64,000 nucleotides of DNA from Acidiluteibacter sp963716125 (lineage in GTDB: Bacteria; Bacteroidota; Bacteroidia; Flavobacteriales_E; Vicingaceae). The notes beneath the pieces were generated by a model. The model was not told the origin of the DNA. It saw nothing but the letters and a program-made list of their open reading frames with translations, and did no database searches. The position numbers were made by a program, and so were the translations under genes. Shown one piece after another: positions 36,686 to 44,510 of the stretch. Numbering within the stretch: the stretch's first letter is position 1; every line of letters starts with the position of its first letter. The stretch covers positions 930,001-994,000 of the forward strand of contig OY970294.1 in assembly GCA_963716125.1 (NCBI GenBank), in the 5' to 3' direction.

Positions 36686-37660
36686 ATGCGAATATTCTTA
36701 TTTATAACCTCTTTTTTTATTTCTACCCTAATCTTTGCTCAAGCTGGTTCTAAAAGAATTAGCAGAGAAGAGTATATCAATACCTATAAAGACGACGCTA
36801 TAGAAGAGATGCAACGTACAGGCATTCCGGCTAGCATCACCTTGGCTCAAGGAATTTTGGAATCAGGTGATGGGAATAGTGCTTTGGCTAGATATGCAAG
36901 AAATCATTTTGGAATTAAATGTCATTCCGATTGGAAAGGTGCAACTTTTACAATGGATGATGATGCCAAAGATGAGTGTTTTAGAAAGTACAAACATGCC
37001 TTAGAAAGTTATAAAGATCACTCCGACTTTTTGACTGGCAGAAATCGGTATGCTTTTCTTTTTGAATTAAAATTAACTGATTACAAAGGTTGGGCACATG
37101 GCTTAAAAAAAGCGGGATATGCCACCAACCCAAAGTATCCTAAATTATTAATTGATATTATTGAAAGAAATCAACTAGACCAATACGATGATCCAAAAGC
37201 ATATAAAAAATCTAATCGACAATTAGCTGATAAAAAAGAAAGTACTTCATCAAAATCGAGAACACATCAAAAAAGATCAGTTTCATCACCTTATACCAGT
37301 AGAACTGGATTGTTTACGGTAAAAACCCATCCAAATAATATCAAATATGTAGAGGCGAAGGGAAGTCAAGACTTAGAAGACATTGCAGATGAATTTAATA
37401 TGGGTATTTGGCAATTGACAAAATACAATGATGTTAAAGAGGATTACACTCCTAAAAGTGGCGAAAAAGTTTATTTGCAACCAAAAAGGAATAGAGGTCA
37501 GGAAGATTTTTATGTCGTGAAGTCAGGTGAGACCTTAGAAGAAATATCTCAGGAAGTTGGAGTGAAGCTGAAAAGTATATTAAGAAAAAATAGAATCAGC
37601 GAATCCCATCAATTGAAAGCTGGCGAGAAGATTTATTTGAGAAGAAGAAAATTGAGGTGA
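36686..37660 (+). CDS. Secreted glucosaminidase with two LysM-type domains
   Basis: The product has 324 residues from MRIFLFITSFFISTLIFAQ (signal peptide). Residues about 25-170 form a GH73-like N-acetylglucosaminidase domain: GIPASITLAQGILESGDGNS (catalytic Glu in LESG), HFGIKCHSDWKG and ARYARN. Two LysM-like segments follow, about 215-280 and 285-324 (DFYVVKSGETLEEISQEVG, LKAGEKIYL). It is predicted to cleave or remodel peptidoglycan in the periplasm. A linker rich in Ser/Lys separates the parts. Confidence 0.92.
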   Translation: MRIFLFITSFFISTLIFAQAGSKRISREEYINTYKDDAIEEMQRTGIPASITLAQGILESGDGNSALARYARNHFGIKCHSDWKGATFTMDDDAKDECFRKYKHALESYKDHSDFLTGRNRYAFLFELKLTDYKGWAHGLKKAGYATNPKYPKLLIDIIERNQLDQYDDPKAYKKSNRQLADKKESTSSKSRTHQKRSVSSPYTSRTGLFTVKTHPNNIKYVEAKGSQDLEDIADEFNMGIWQLTKYNDVKEDYTPKSGEKVYLQPKRNRGQEDFYVVKSGETLEEISQEVGVKLKSILRKNRISESHQLKAGEKIYLRRRKLR

Positions 37661-38072
37661 TAAATCAGCCAATTGTTCAATAAGTGAATTAGTCAATTGT
37701 TCAATAAGTCAATGGGCGAATAAGCGAATTTAGTAGCAGTAAGACCTTAGAAGTGAGACCTTAGATCTTAGACCTTTATAATTGAGAATGGAGAATTGAT
37801 AATTTATAATGGATAATTGACAATTTATAATGGATAATGGAGAATTTATAATTAACAATTAACAATTAATAATTAACAATTGACAATTAACAATTAACAA
37901 TTAATAATTAACAATTAATAATTAACAATTCTCCATTGATTTCGAGATAATTGCAAGGTAATCGAGTGTTCCGACACTAATTTTCTCACAAAGATTAGGT
38001 GAAATTATAAACGAAAAGATTTTACTACTTAATGCCTATAAAGTCAGAATGTACCGTCACGAAGCTTCGTGA
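37661..38072. other. Intergenic region with low-complexity repeats
   Basis: It starts with short repeats (CAATTGTTCAATAAGT) and TTAGA-rich strings. From about 37780 to 37935 it is made of alternations of AATTAACAATTAAC-type 7-8 bp words and TTATAATGGATAATTG. The 3' part holds the palindromic element of the outer-membrane protein gene. No coding capacity is seen. Confidence 0.75.
37780..37935. repeat. AT-rich short tandem repeat tract
   Basis: This tract consists of many imperfect copies of AATTAACAATT and TAATGGATAATTGACAATTT. It has almost no G or C apart from the GG and GAC positions. It is likely prone to slippage. Confidence 0.8.
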
Positions 38073-38075
38073 TTA
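37950..38075 (-). repeat. 3'-end palindromic element, copy 3
   Basis: On the minus strand it begins at the stop of the FadL-like gene with ATCACGAAGCTTCGTGACGG and ends with GGAACACTCGATTACCTTGC. The first half matches copy 1 over about 26 bases and the far end matches copies 1 and 2. The internal part is longer. The palindrome overlaps the stop codon region at 38058-38073. Confidence 0.75.
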
Positions 38076-39593
38076 AAACCTTGCACCAACAGTAAATTGA
38101 ATCAAATGATTGGTTTGCTTTATATTCGCAATTGGGCTGTTGTCAGGCATTAAAAACTCTTTTTGATTTCTTTGGTACAATGAATAAGCCATGTCTAAAA
38201 AGAAGCCACTTTCATCTTTATAACCTAATCCTGCTGAGTAGGTCTTTGATGATAAATCTTCATCAGTAACGCTACTGTTTAATGGATTTCCGCTATATTT
38301 GAAACCTGCTCTAAAACTAAATGGATCATTGATTTTATATTCTAAACCTGCTCTGTAATTATTTGCTTTGTCAAAATCTCTATTTATACTTGAGTTCTCC
38401 TTGCTAAAGTCTGTTGTAAATGTAGCATTTCTATCATCCTTAATTTTTCCTTTTGGGTAGTTGACGTATTCATAATCAACTGATAAAATGGCTTTCTTGC
38501 CTATAATAAATCCTATACCTGCGTTGGTTCTCCAAGGAGTTTGGATTCTATAACTAAAGTCATTGATTTTTTCTTCCGAATAACTGTCTCCATTAACAAA
38601 TTTAGAATTATAGGTTAAAGTATAAGTTTCAGTTAGATTGAGATAAGTTGGCGATTGTATGGAAGCTCCCAACCTTACATTGTCAACCAATCGATAAATA
38701 AATCCAACTTTTAAATTAATTCCTGAGCCATCTACATTTAAATTAGTGTTTCTTTTAAATCCTGTTGTTCTCGGGTAATCTACTATTAATGAAGTGTCTG
38801 CAGGAGTGTTGTAAGTCATATCCTCTTTATAGAAAGTTTCTTTTTTATACCTTAAGTTGGTAAACCCAATAGAACCACCTACATATAATTTGTCTTGATA
38901 GTTTCCTGCTAATGAAATAGCGATATCGCCCATACCTCCTTTTTCTTTTACTCTAAAAGATCGATCAATATTACTGGCATCAAAAAAGCGTTCTTCATAA
39001 CTCCCATCATTTAACGGGTCAATCAAATAAGTTTTATAAGCTAAATCAGGATCAAAAGGGAAAGAATTTTGTATTTGATCTGCTGCAATGTAGCCATTAC
39101 CATCAAAAGTGCCATTGAGCTTATTTACATAACCATTAATAATTGATGCTTTATTAGGCTCGGTGCTGCCATATTCATATTCTCTACTAAAACTAGCTGT
39201 CCTACTATATCCAACTGAAAAATTAAGTGATTTCCAACCGTTACTATTAATAGGTGAGGCATTTACATATGCTAAATCTCCTAAGTTAAAATTCAATCTT
39301 CCATCTGAAGTTCTTCCTTTTTCATAGGTAACATCATTGTTATCAAATAAAAATGAAGGAGTGATTGTAAATTCTGAGCTTCTATATAAGCCTAAACCAG
39401 CTGGATTGATATTTACTCCTGAATAATCTCCACCTAGAGCAGTAAAAGCTCCACCCATTGCATTGAATCTTGCTGTACCGCTATAGTTGAGATTGGAATA
39501 TCTCAAAACGTCCAATTGGTTTTGAGAATGCCCTTCCTTGTTTCCAAGGAAAAGGCTTCCTGCCAATATTAATATATTTAGTGTCTTTTTCAT
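38073..39593 (-). CDS. FadL/PorV-like outer membrane beta-barrel protein
   Basis: The product has 506 residues with a signal peptide ending near KEGHSQ. The mature N-terminus (SGTARFNAMGGAFTALGGDYSGVNINPAGLGLYRSSEFTITPSF) has the NPAGL motif of the FadL/TodX/PorV family. The rest is made of alternating amphipathic strands (SVGYSRTASFSREYEYG, NYRAGLEYKINDPFSFRAGFKYSG) and ends in aromatic F (FTVGARF). It is predicted to be an outer-membrane transporter, perhaps for hydrophobic substrates. It lies 8 bp after the lipoprotein gene (minus strand) and a palindromic element sits at its stop. Confidence 0.88.
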   Translation of the reverse strand: MKKTLNILILAGSLFLGNKEGHSQNQLDVLRYSNLNYSGTARFNAMGGAFTALGGDYSGVNINPAGLGLYRSSEFTITPSFLFDNNDVTYEKGRTSDGRLNFNLGDLAYVNASPINSNGWKSLNFSVGYSRTASFSREYEYGSTEPNKASIINGYVNKLNGTFDGNGYIAADQIQNSFPFDPDLAYKTYLIDPLNDGSYEERFFDASNIDRSFRVKEKGGMGDIAISLAGNYQDKLYVGGSIGFTNLRYKKETFYKEDMTYNTPADTSLIVDYPRTTGFKRNTNLNVDGSGINLKVGFIYRLVDNVRLGASIQSPTYLNLTETYTLTYNSKFVNGDSYSEEKINDFSYRIQTPWRTNAGIGFIIGKKAILSVDYEYVNYPKGKIKDDRNATFTTDFSKENSSINRDFDKANNYRAGLEYKINDPFSFRAGFKYSGNPLNSSVTDEDLSSKTYSAGLGYKDESGFFLDMAYSLYQRNQKEFLMPDNSPIANIKQTNHLIQFTVGARF

Positions 39594-39601
39594 CTTTTTA
39601 A

Positions 39602-41032
39602 TTATCTAGGGTTACTACTTCTTGAACCGCCACCACCACTGCTTCGGCTTCCACCTCCACCGCTACTTCTAGATCCACCACTACTACCACCTGAACTTCT
39701 GTTGTATGATGGAGTATTATATGATCCACGATTATTGCTTGGAGCTGTTCTAGTAGGAGCAGTTCTTGTAGGCGTGCTTCTATTGTTATTGTTATAAGAC
39801 CCACCTGTACTCGGACGACTGTATGTATTCTGAGAAGGACGACTATAATTATTATTGCTCGGTCTTGTTTGAGTAGGTGTTCTTGTAGGAGCAGTATAGT
39901 TATTCGGTGGAACTCTATTAGGTCGCTCGTTCGTATTTGGTCTCGTATTTACATTCGGTCTTGCATTACCATTTGTTGTTGGTCTCTCGTTCACACTTGG
40001 TCTCACATTAGGCTGCTCATTACTAGATGGTCTAGTAGTCGGTCTTTCAGTAGCACTCTGAGTTGGTCTGCTCGCAGGTCTTTCGCTTGGACTTACTGTA
40101 GGTTGCGTTGAAATCGGTCTTTCAGTAGGTTGAGCAGTACCACTTGGTCTAGCTGCAGGCTGACTATTTGGTTGGGCATTAACATTAGAATTTGGTCTAG
40201 CAGACGGATTATTTGTACCACTATTATTGCTTTCACCTTGTCTTCCTCTTAAGTTAGAGTTGTCAGTGCTTTTGTTATTGCTATTGTAAGGAGAGTTGAT
40301 ATCACCACCTCTTTTGCCATAACTTCTGTTAGAATAACTGTTGTTATCATAGTAACCGCCACCGCCATAATATCCACCACCATAATATCCACCACCATTG
40401 TAGTATCCGTTGTTATATCCTGCCCAATAGCTATTGTTGTATCCCCAAGGATTGTATCCAAAATTATGGTGTCCCCAAGAATTATATCCCCAACCCCAGT
40501 TATAACCTATACCATAACTAAAATTGTTATAAGGAGAATAACCAAAACCTGAATTATAACCATACCCTATGCCATAACCAAAACCTGAATTATAATAATA
40601 AGGATCTGTATAAATGCTGTTATAATAACCAACACCTATCGTTGGGCCATAAAATCTTCTTAAACGAGAAGCATATTGATTATCGTAATAATCATTGTAT
40701 TCAAAATTGGAAGAAGTGTTATAATTTCCATTAGATGAATAATTATCACTACTACTATTATTTAGGTTATTGTTATTATTAGATTGATCTGTATAATTTT
40801 CATAACCTGTATTTTCACTTACATAATCATCATTACTATTCGTATTGTAATTTGTATTATTGTTAGAACTATTACTAGAATATGTATTTCCACTATTAGT
40901 GCTCGCAGGAACATCTTTTGGCGAATAATAAATATCATCGTAAACTGTTCTTGAAGCGCTAGGATAAGAAGTAGTACAAGCGATGAATGAACTACTTAAA
41001 GCTGTTAGTAAAATCCATTTTAAATTATTCAT
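39602..41032 (-). CDS. Low-complexity Asn/Gly/Ser/Pro-rich lipoprotein
   Basis: The product has 476 residues. A lipoprotein signal is seen (ILLTALSSSFIAC). The rest is low complexity: Asn/Ser-rich at about residues 45-120, Gly/Tyr/Asn-rich at 130-235 (GYGYNSGFGYSPYNNF), Arg/Pro/Thr/Asn-rich at 255-430 with RPSxxERPT-type words, and Gly/Ser-rich at the end (SSGGSSGGSRSSGGGG). No folded domain is recognisable. Such proteins are often labelled vitellogenin-like by similarity of composition. It is co-directional and 8 bp from the FadL-like gene. Repeats make it prone to length change. Confidence 0.85.
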   Translation of the reverse strand: MNNLKWILLTALSSSFIACTTSYPSASRTVYDDIYYSPKDVPASTNSGNTYSSNSSNNNTNYNTNSNDDYVSENTGYENYTDQSNNNNNLNNSSSDNYSSNGNYNTSSNFEYNDYYDNQYASRLRRFYGPTIGVGYYNSIYTDPYYYNSGFGYGIGYGYNSGFGYSPYNNFSYGIGYNWGWGYNSWGHHNFGYNPWGYNNSYWAGYNNGYYNGGGYYGGGYYGGGGYYDNNSYSNRSYGKRGGDINSPYNSNNKSTDNSNLRGRQGESNNSGTNNPSARPNSNVNAQPNSQPAARPSGTAQPTERPISTQPTVSPSERPASRPTQSATERPTTRPSSNEQPNVRPSVNERPTTNGNARPNVNTRPNTNERPNRVPPNNYTAPTRTPTQTRPSNNNYSRPSQNTYSRPSTGGSYNNNNRSTPTRTAPTRTAPSNNRGSYNTPSYNRSSGGSSGGSRSSGGGGSRSSGGGGSRSSNPR

Positions 41033-41073
41033 AATATTTTGGTTTAAAGTGTAATATCTATTTAAATTTGCAA

Positions 41074-41104
41074 TTGTGCAGGCGCAATAAAAAACCTATT
41101 TTTG
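41074..41104 (+). promoter_or_regulatory. proS promoter
   Basis: TTG at 41074-41076, 20 bases, then TATTTTTG at 41097-41104, a good match to the TTG/TAnnTTTG arrangement. A second TAnnTTTG (TAAATTTG) lies at 41063-41070. The ATG is at 41148. Confidence 0.7.
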
Positions 41105-41147
41105 CCTCAATTTATTTCTATTTAATCAAATACTATACCAAAGAATT

Positions 41148-42626
41148 ATGGCGAAAGATTTTACCTCAAGAAAAGAGAATTATTCTCAGTGGTATAATGA
41201 AATAGTAGCTAAAGCCGATTTAGCAGAACATTCAGCAGTTAGAGGTTGTATGGTCATCAAACCTTATGGTTACGCCATATGGGAAAAGATGCAAGCTCAA
41301 TTGGATAAAATGTTTAAAGATACTGGCCACGTCAATGCTTACTTTCCATTATTTGTGCCAAAAAGCTTATTTGAAGCTGAGGAAAAAAACGCTGAAGGAT
41401 TTGCTAAAGAATGCGCTGTAGTAACGCATTATAGATTAAAAACTGATCCGAATGATAAGACCAAATTAATCGTAGATCCGGAGGCTAAATTAGATGAAGA
41501 ATTAATTGTTAGACCAACTTCTGAAGCAATTATCTGGAGTACTTATAAAGGATGGATACAATCTTATAGAGATTTACCTTTGTTAATTAACCAATGGGCA
41601 AATGTAGTGCGTTGGGAAATGAGAACTAGATTGTTTTTGAGAACGGCAGAATTTCTTTGGCAAGAAGGTCATACTGCTCATGCTACAAAAGATGAAGCTG
41701 TCGCAGAATCTAAAACAATGTTGGATGTGTATGCTGAATTTGCTGAAAAGTATATGGCAATGCCTGTTGTAAAAGGAGTGAAATCCGAAAGTGAACGATT
41801 TGCAGGTGCTGAAGAAACTTATTGTATAGAAGCTTTAATGCAAGATGGAAAAGCATTGCAAGCTGGTACTTCTCACTTTTTAGGACAAAATTTTGCTAAA
41901 GCTTTTGATGTGAAATTTGCGAATAAAGAAGGTAAATTAGAACATGTTTGGGCTACTTCTTGGGGTGTTTCCACGAGATTGATAGGTGGATTAATTATGA
42001 CCCATTCAGATGATAATGGTTTGGTTTTACCTCCTAACTTAGCACCTATTCAAGTGGCTATAGTTCCTATTTATAAAGGTGAAGAGCAGTTGGCTCAAAT
42101 TTCTGAAACTGCTAACAAAATAAAAGCTGATTTAGAAAAGAAGGGAATCTCTGTAAAATACGATGATAGAGATACGCAAAAACCAGGTTGGAAATTTGCA
42201 GAATACGAGTTTAAAGGTGTGCCTGTTAGAATTGCAATAGGACCAAGAGATTTAGAAAACGGAACTGTTGAAGTAGCTAGGAGAGATACTTTAGAAAAGG
42301 AAGTACTTCAAATAAAAGATATAGAGAATAAAATTGAAAATTTATTGAGTTCAATCCAAACTAATCTCTTTCAAAAGGCAATTGATTTTAGAGAAGACTT
42401 TACGCATCACGTAACCGATTATAAAGAATTTAAGGAAGTGATTGATAAAAAAGGTGGTTTTGTATATGCCCATTGGGACGGAACTGCTGAGACGGAAGAA
42501 AAAATAAAACAAGAAACAAAAGCGACAATTCGTTGTATCCCTATTCAACAAAAACAAGAAGATGGAAAATGTGTTTACTCAGGAAAACCATCTAAAGGAA
42601 AAGTGATTTTCGCAAAAGCATACTAA
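41148..42626 (+). CDS. proS: Proline--tRNA ligase
   Basis: The product has 492 residues. It charges tRNA-Pro. Class II motifs are RPTSEAIIWSTYKGWIQSYRDLP (motif 2 region), RWEMRTRLFLRTAEFLWQEGHTAHA and WATSWGVSTRLIGGLIMTHSDDNGLVLPP (motif 3). The C-terminal part (ATIRCIP and the KCVYSGKPSKGKVIFAKAY end with a C-terminal Tyr) is that of the eukaryote/archaea-like (type 3) ProRS, without the bacterial editing insertion. Length near 490 fits. It is followed 3 bp later by an uncharacterised gene. Confidence 0.96.
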   Translation: MAKDFTSRKENYSQWYNEIVAKADLAEHSAVRGCMVIKPYGYAIWEKMQAQLDKMFKDTGHVNAYFPLFVPKSLFEAEEKNAEGFAKECAVVTHYRLKTDPNDKTKLIVDPEAKLDEELIVRPTSEAIIWSTYKGWIQSYRDLPLLINQWANVVRWEMRTRLFLRTAEFLWQEGHTAHATKDEAVAESKTMLDVYAEFAEKYMAMPVVKGVKSESERFAGAEETYCIEALMQDGKALQAGTSHFLGQNFAKAFDVKFANKEGKLEHVWATSWGVSTRLIGGLIMTHSDDNGLVLPPNLAPIQVAIVPIYKGEEQLAQISETANKIKADLEKKGISVKYDDRDTQKPGWKFAEYEFKGVPVRIAIGPRDLENGTVEVARRDTLEKEVLQIKDIENKIENLLSSIQTNLFQKAIDFREDFTHHVTDYKEFKEVIDKKGGFVYAHWDGTAETEEKIKQETKATIRCIPIQQKQEDGKCVYSGKPSKGKVIFAKAY

Positions 42627-42629
42627 AAA

Positions 42630-43325
42630 ATGGAGGAAAAGAAAAGTTTAATGAATGATATTGCTCAAAAGCTAGAAACAAAAGCTAATTTGAAGCAAGT
42701 GGTTTATAAAAATACTAAAGAACAATTTAAACTTATCAAAAAAGTTGCAAGTAAAGTAGTAGATAAGCTCAATAAATTAACCAAGAGTAAGTTGGACGAG
42801 AATATTGAAATCTTATTTATAGATAAGGGAGATTATGAATTTCGATTGAAATTTGCCGGAGATGTGTTGGTAATTTATATGCATACCAATGTATTTGAAT
42901 TTGAACGTTCGCATCCTGCATGGGCTGCTTCTTACCTTACTGATGATGAAGAAAGGTCGTATTGTGGAATGATTAATTTTTACAATTTTTTATCTGATTC
43001 TTTTAAGCATAGCAGAGTAAATGACAGTGGTTATTTAATTGCTCGTATGTTTATCAATAAGGAAAATCACTTTTTTGTAGAAGGTAAAAAGCAGTTAGGT
43101 TTTTTGTTCAATGATTTTTCAAACAGTAAAGTAAATGCTGAATCTATCAAATCAATTCTAGAAACTGCAATTTTATATGCGATGGAATTTGATTTATATA
43201 CTCCTCCTTACAACGAAGTAACAGAAATTACGGTTGGACAAATGGTTCATGAGTCTAGTGTAATGAGAATAAAAACCGCAAAAAGAATGGGTTACAAGTT
43301 CTCTCAAGAAGAAGATGAGGAATAA
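42630..43325 (+). CDS. Conserved protein of unknown function, coupled to proS
   Basis: The product has 231 residues, is not secreted and has no membrane segment. The N-terminal 70 residues are helical and lysine-rich (EQFKLIKKVASKVVDKLNKL). The core has DYEFRLKFAGDVLVIYMHTNVFEFERSHPAW and FYNFLSDSFKHSRVNDSGYLIARMFINKENHFF. The last third is helical. I do not recognise the family. It lies 3 bp after proS, so the pair forms an operon. Confidence 0.85.
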   Translation: MEEKKSLMNDIAQKLETKANLKQVVYKNTKEQFKLIKKVASKVVDKLNKLTKSKLDENIEILFIDKGDYEFRLKFAGDVLVIYMHTNVFEFERSHPAWAASYLTDDEERSYCGMINFYNFLSDSFKHSRVNDSGYLIARMFINKENHFFVEGKKQLGFLFNDFSNSKVNAESIKSILETAILYAMEFDLYTPPYNEVTEITVGQMVHESSVMRIKTAKRMGYKFSQEEDEE

Positions 43326-43348
43326 ATGAATTTTTTTTCAGAAAATGC

Positions 43349-43378
43349 TTGCTGAAAATAAAAAGAATATTACTTTTG
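43349..43378 (+). promoter_or_regulatory. Promoter of the tRNA-Glu/rpsT unit
   Basis: TTG at 43349-43351, 19 bases, then TACTTTTG at 43371-43378 fit the Bacteroidota promoter. The predicted start is about 20 bases before the tRNA. Confidence 0.72.
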
Positions 43379-43406
43379 TCGTCCCAAATAAAGGGAAACA
43401 CATTTT

Positions 43407-43478
43407 GGTCCGTTCGTCTAGGGGTTAGGACGCCAGGTTTTCATCCTGGTAACAGGGGTTCGATTCCCCTACGGACTG
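43407..43478 (+). tRNA. tRNA-Glu (anticodon TTC)
   Basis: A 72-base cloverleaf is seen. The acceptor stem is GGTCCGT with ACGGACT, with a G-U first pair. The D-arm is around TCGTCTAGGGGTTAGGACG. The anticodon arm is CCAGG-TTTTCAT-CCTGG with TTC in the loop, and the T arm is CAGGGG-TTCGATT-CCCCT. It is upstream of rpsT by 24 bases and may be co-transcribed. CCA is not encoded. Confidence 0.97.
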
Positions 43479-43502
43479 CAAACTTAATAAAAGGAAAAAA
43501 TC

Positions 43503-43754
43503 ATGGCTAATCATAAGTCAGCATTAAAGAGAATCAGACAAACTAGAGTGGCTAACGAGCGTAATCGTTACCAAGGTAAAACTGCTAGAAATGCTATTAG
43601 TAAGTTGAGAGCAACTACTGAGAAGAAAGAAGCAGAAGAAATGTTACCTAAAGTAGCTTCTATGATTGATAAATTGGCTAAGAAAAATATTATTCACAAT
43701 AATAAGGCAGCCAACTTAAAATCAAAATTAACGAAGCACGTAGCTACGCTATAA
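43503..43754 (+). CDS. rpsT: 30S ribosomal protein S20
   Basis: The product has 83 residues rich in Lys/Arg and Ala: MANHKSALKRIRQTRVANER at the start, and GKTARNAISKLRATTEKKEA and IIHNNKAANLKSKLTKHVATL at the end. It binds 16S rRNA in the small subunit. Length and pattern fit S20 fully. It follows tRNA-Glu and ends at a hairpin terminator. Confidence 0.97.
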   Translation: MANHKSALKRIRQTRVANERNRYQGKTARNAISKLRATTEKKEAEEMLPKVASMIDKLAKKNIIHNNKAANLKSKLTKHVATL

Positions 43755-43779
43755 TTTTTTCTTTAATAAGATATTGAGG

Positions 43780-43813
43780 AATCTCATTTGTTAATTCAGA
43801 TGAGATTTTTTTT
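43780..43813 (+). terminator. Rho-independent terminator of rpsT
   Basis: The stem AATCTCAT (43780-43787) pairs with ATGAGATT (43800-43807), with a 12-base loop and a T run to 43813. It lies 25 bases after the rpsT stop and between convergent genes. Confidence 0.8.
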
Positions 43814-44504
43814 ATTCGCAATTTTCTTGGACGATCAAACTCAAATCATCTAGATTGAGACATACCAAACTGCCTTGGCCTTTAATTTTTTTAGAGCTAC
43901 AGCCATTGTCAATAGGTAGTACTAAAGCATTTTTTTCTAGTCTTTTATTAATAAACTTTAAAGAATGCCTATAGTGACCATGAACAATCTTTTTTTTAGC
44001 TATTAATTCGTAGCTAGGCTCAAACTTCCTAATGTTAAGCATGGCTTCAAAATCTTTGAGTGGTTTTTCTTTTTTGAAATCAAATCCTGCGTGAACTAAA
44101 TAGTAATCATCTAACTCAATATAGTACAGGCATTCCTGAAAGAATGAAAATACTTTTGCTTTTAAATGTCCTTCCTTATTTAAAAGGTTGGAAGATTTAT
44201 ACTTTTTTAGAAGTGGTTTTAATTGTAAAGGCCATCTTCTCATTACATCCAAAACCATTTGTTCATGGTTTCCTCTCAAACAATAAACTTGAAAATCCTG
44301 ATCTATTAAAGAAAGAATCTTTTTAATTACTCTTAAACTATCAGGCCCTCTATTGATATAATCACCTAAAAGAAATAATTGATCTTCTTTTTGCAGATTT
44401 ATCTTGGTTAAGAGAGCTTCAAAAGTTTGGCTGCAACCATGAATATCGCTTATGGCTAATCTTCTACCTTTGTCGGATTTTTGAACAGAAAGATGTTTTG
44501 GCAT
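43812..44504 (-). CDS. Serine/threonine phosphatase-like metallophosphoesterase
   Basis: The product has 230 residues of the PPP/ApaH-type calcineurin-like fold. Metal motifs are complete: AISDIHGC (GDxHG type), LLGDYINRGPDS (GDxxDRG variant with N), LRGNHEQM (GNHE) and VHGHYRHS. It is predicted to dephosphorylate proteins or hydrolyse dinucleotide polyphosphates in the cytoplasm. It lies 6 bp after the subtilase gene, last in a minus-strand cluster of four. Confidence 0.9.
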   Translation of the reverse strand: MPKHLSVQKSDKGRRLAISDIHGCSQTFEALLTKINLQKEDQLFLLGDYINRGPDSLRVIKKILSLIDQDFQVYCLRGNHEQMVLDVMRRWPLQLKPLLKKYKSSNLLNKEGHLKAKVFSFFQECLYYIELDDYYLVHAGFDFKKEKPLKDFEAMLNIRKFEPSYELIAKKKIVHGHYRHSLKFINKRLEKNALVLPIDNGCSSKKIKGQGSLVCLNLDDLSLIVQENCE

Positions 44505-44510
44505 TCGGTT

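Noticed and set aside
39869..40461. Reading frames opposite and inside the low-complexity lipoprotein
   Set aside because: They follow from the biased composition (Arg/Ser or Thr/Met/Asp-rich shadows) and lack start context or family features.
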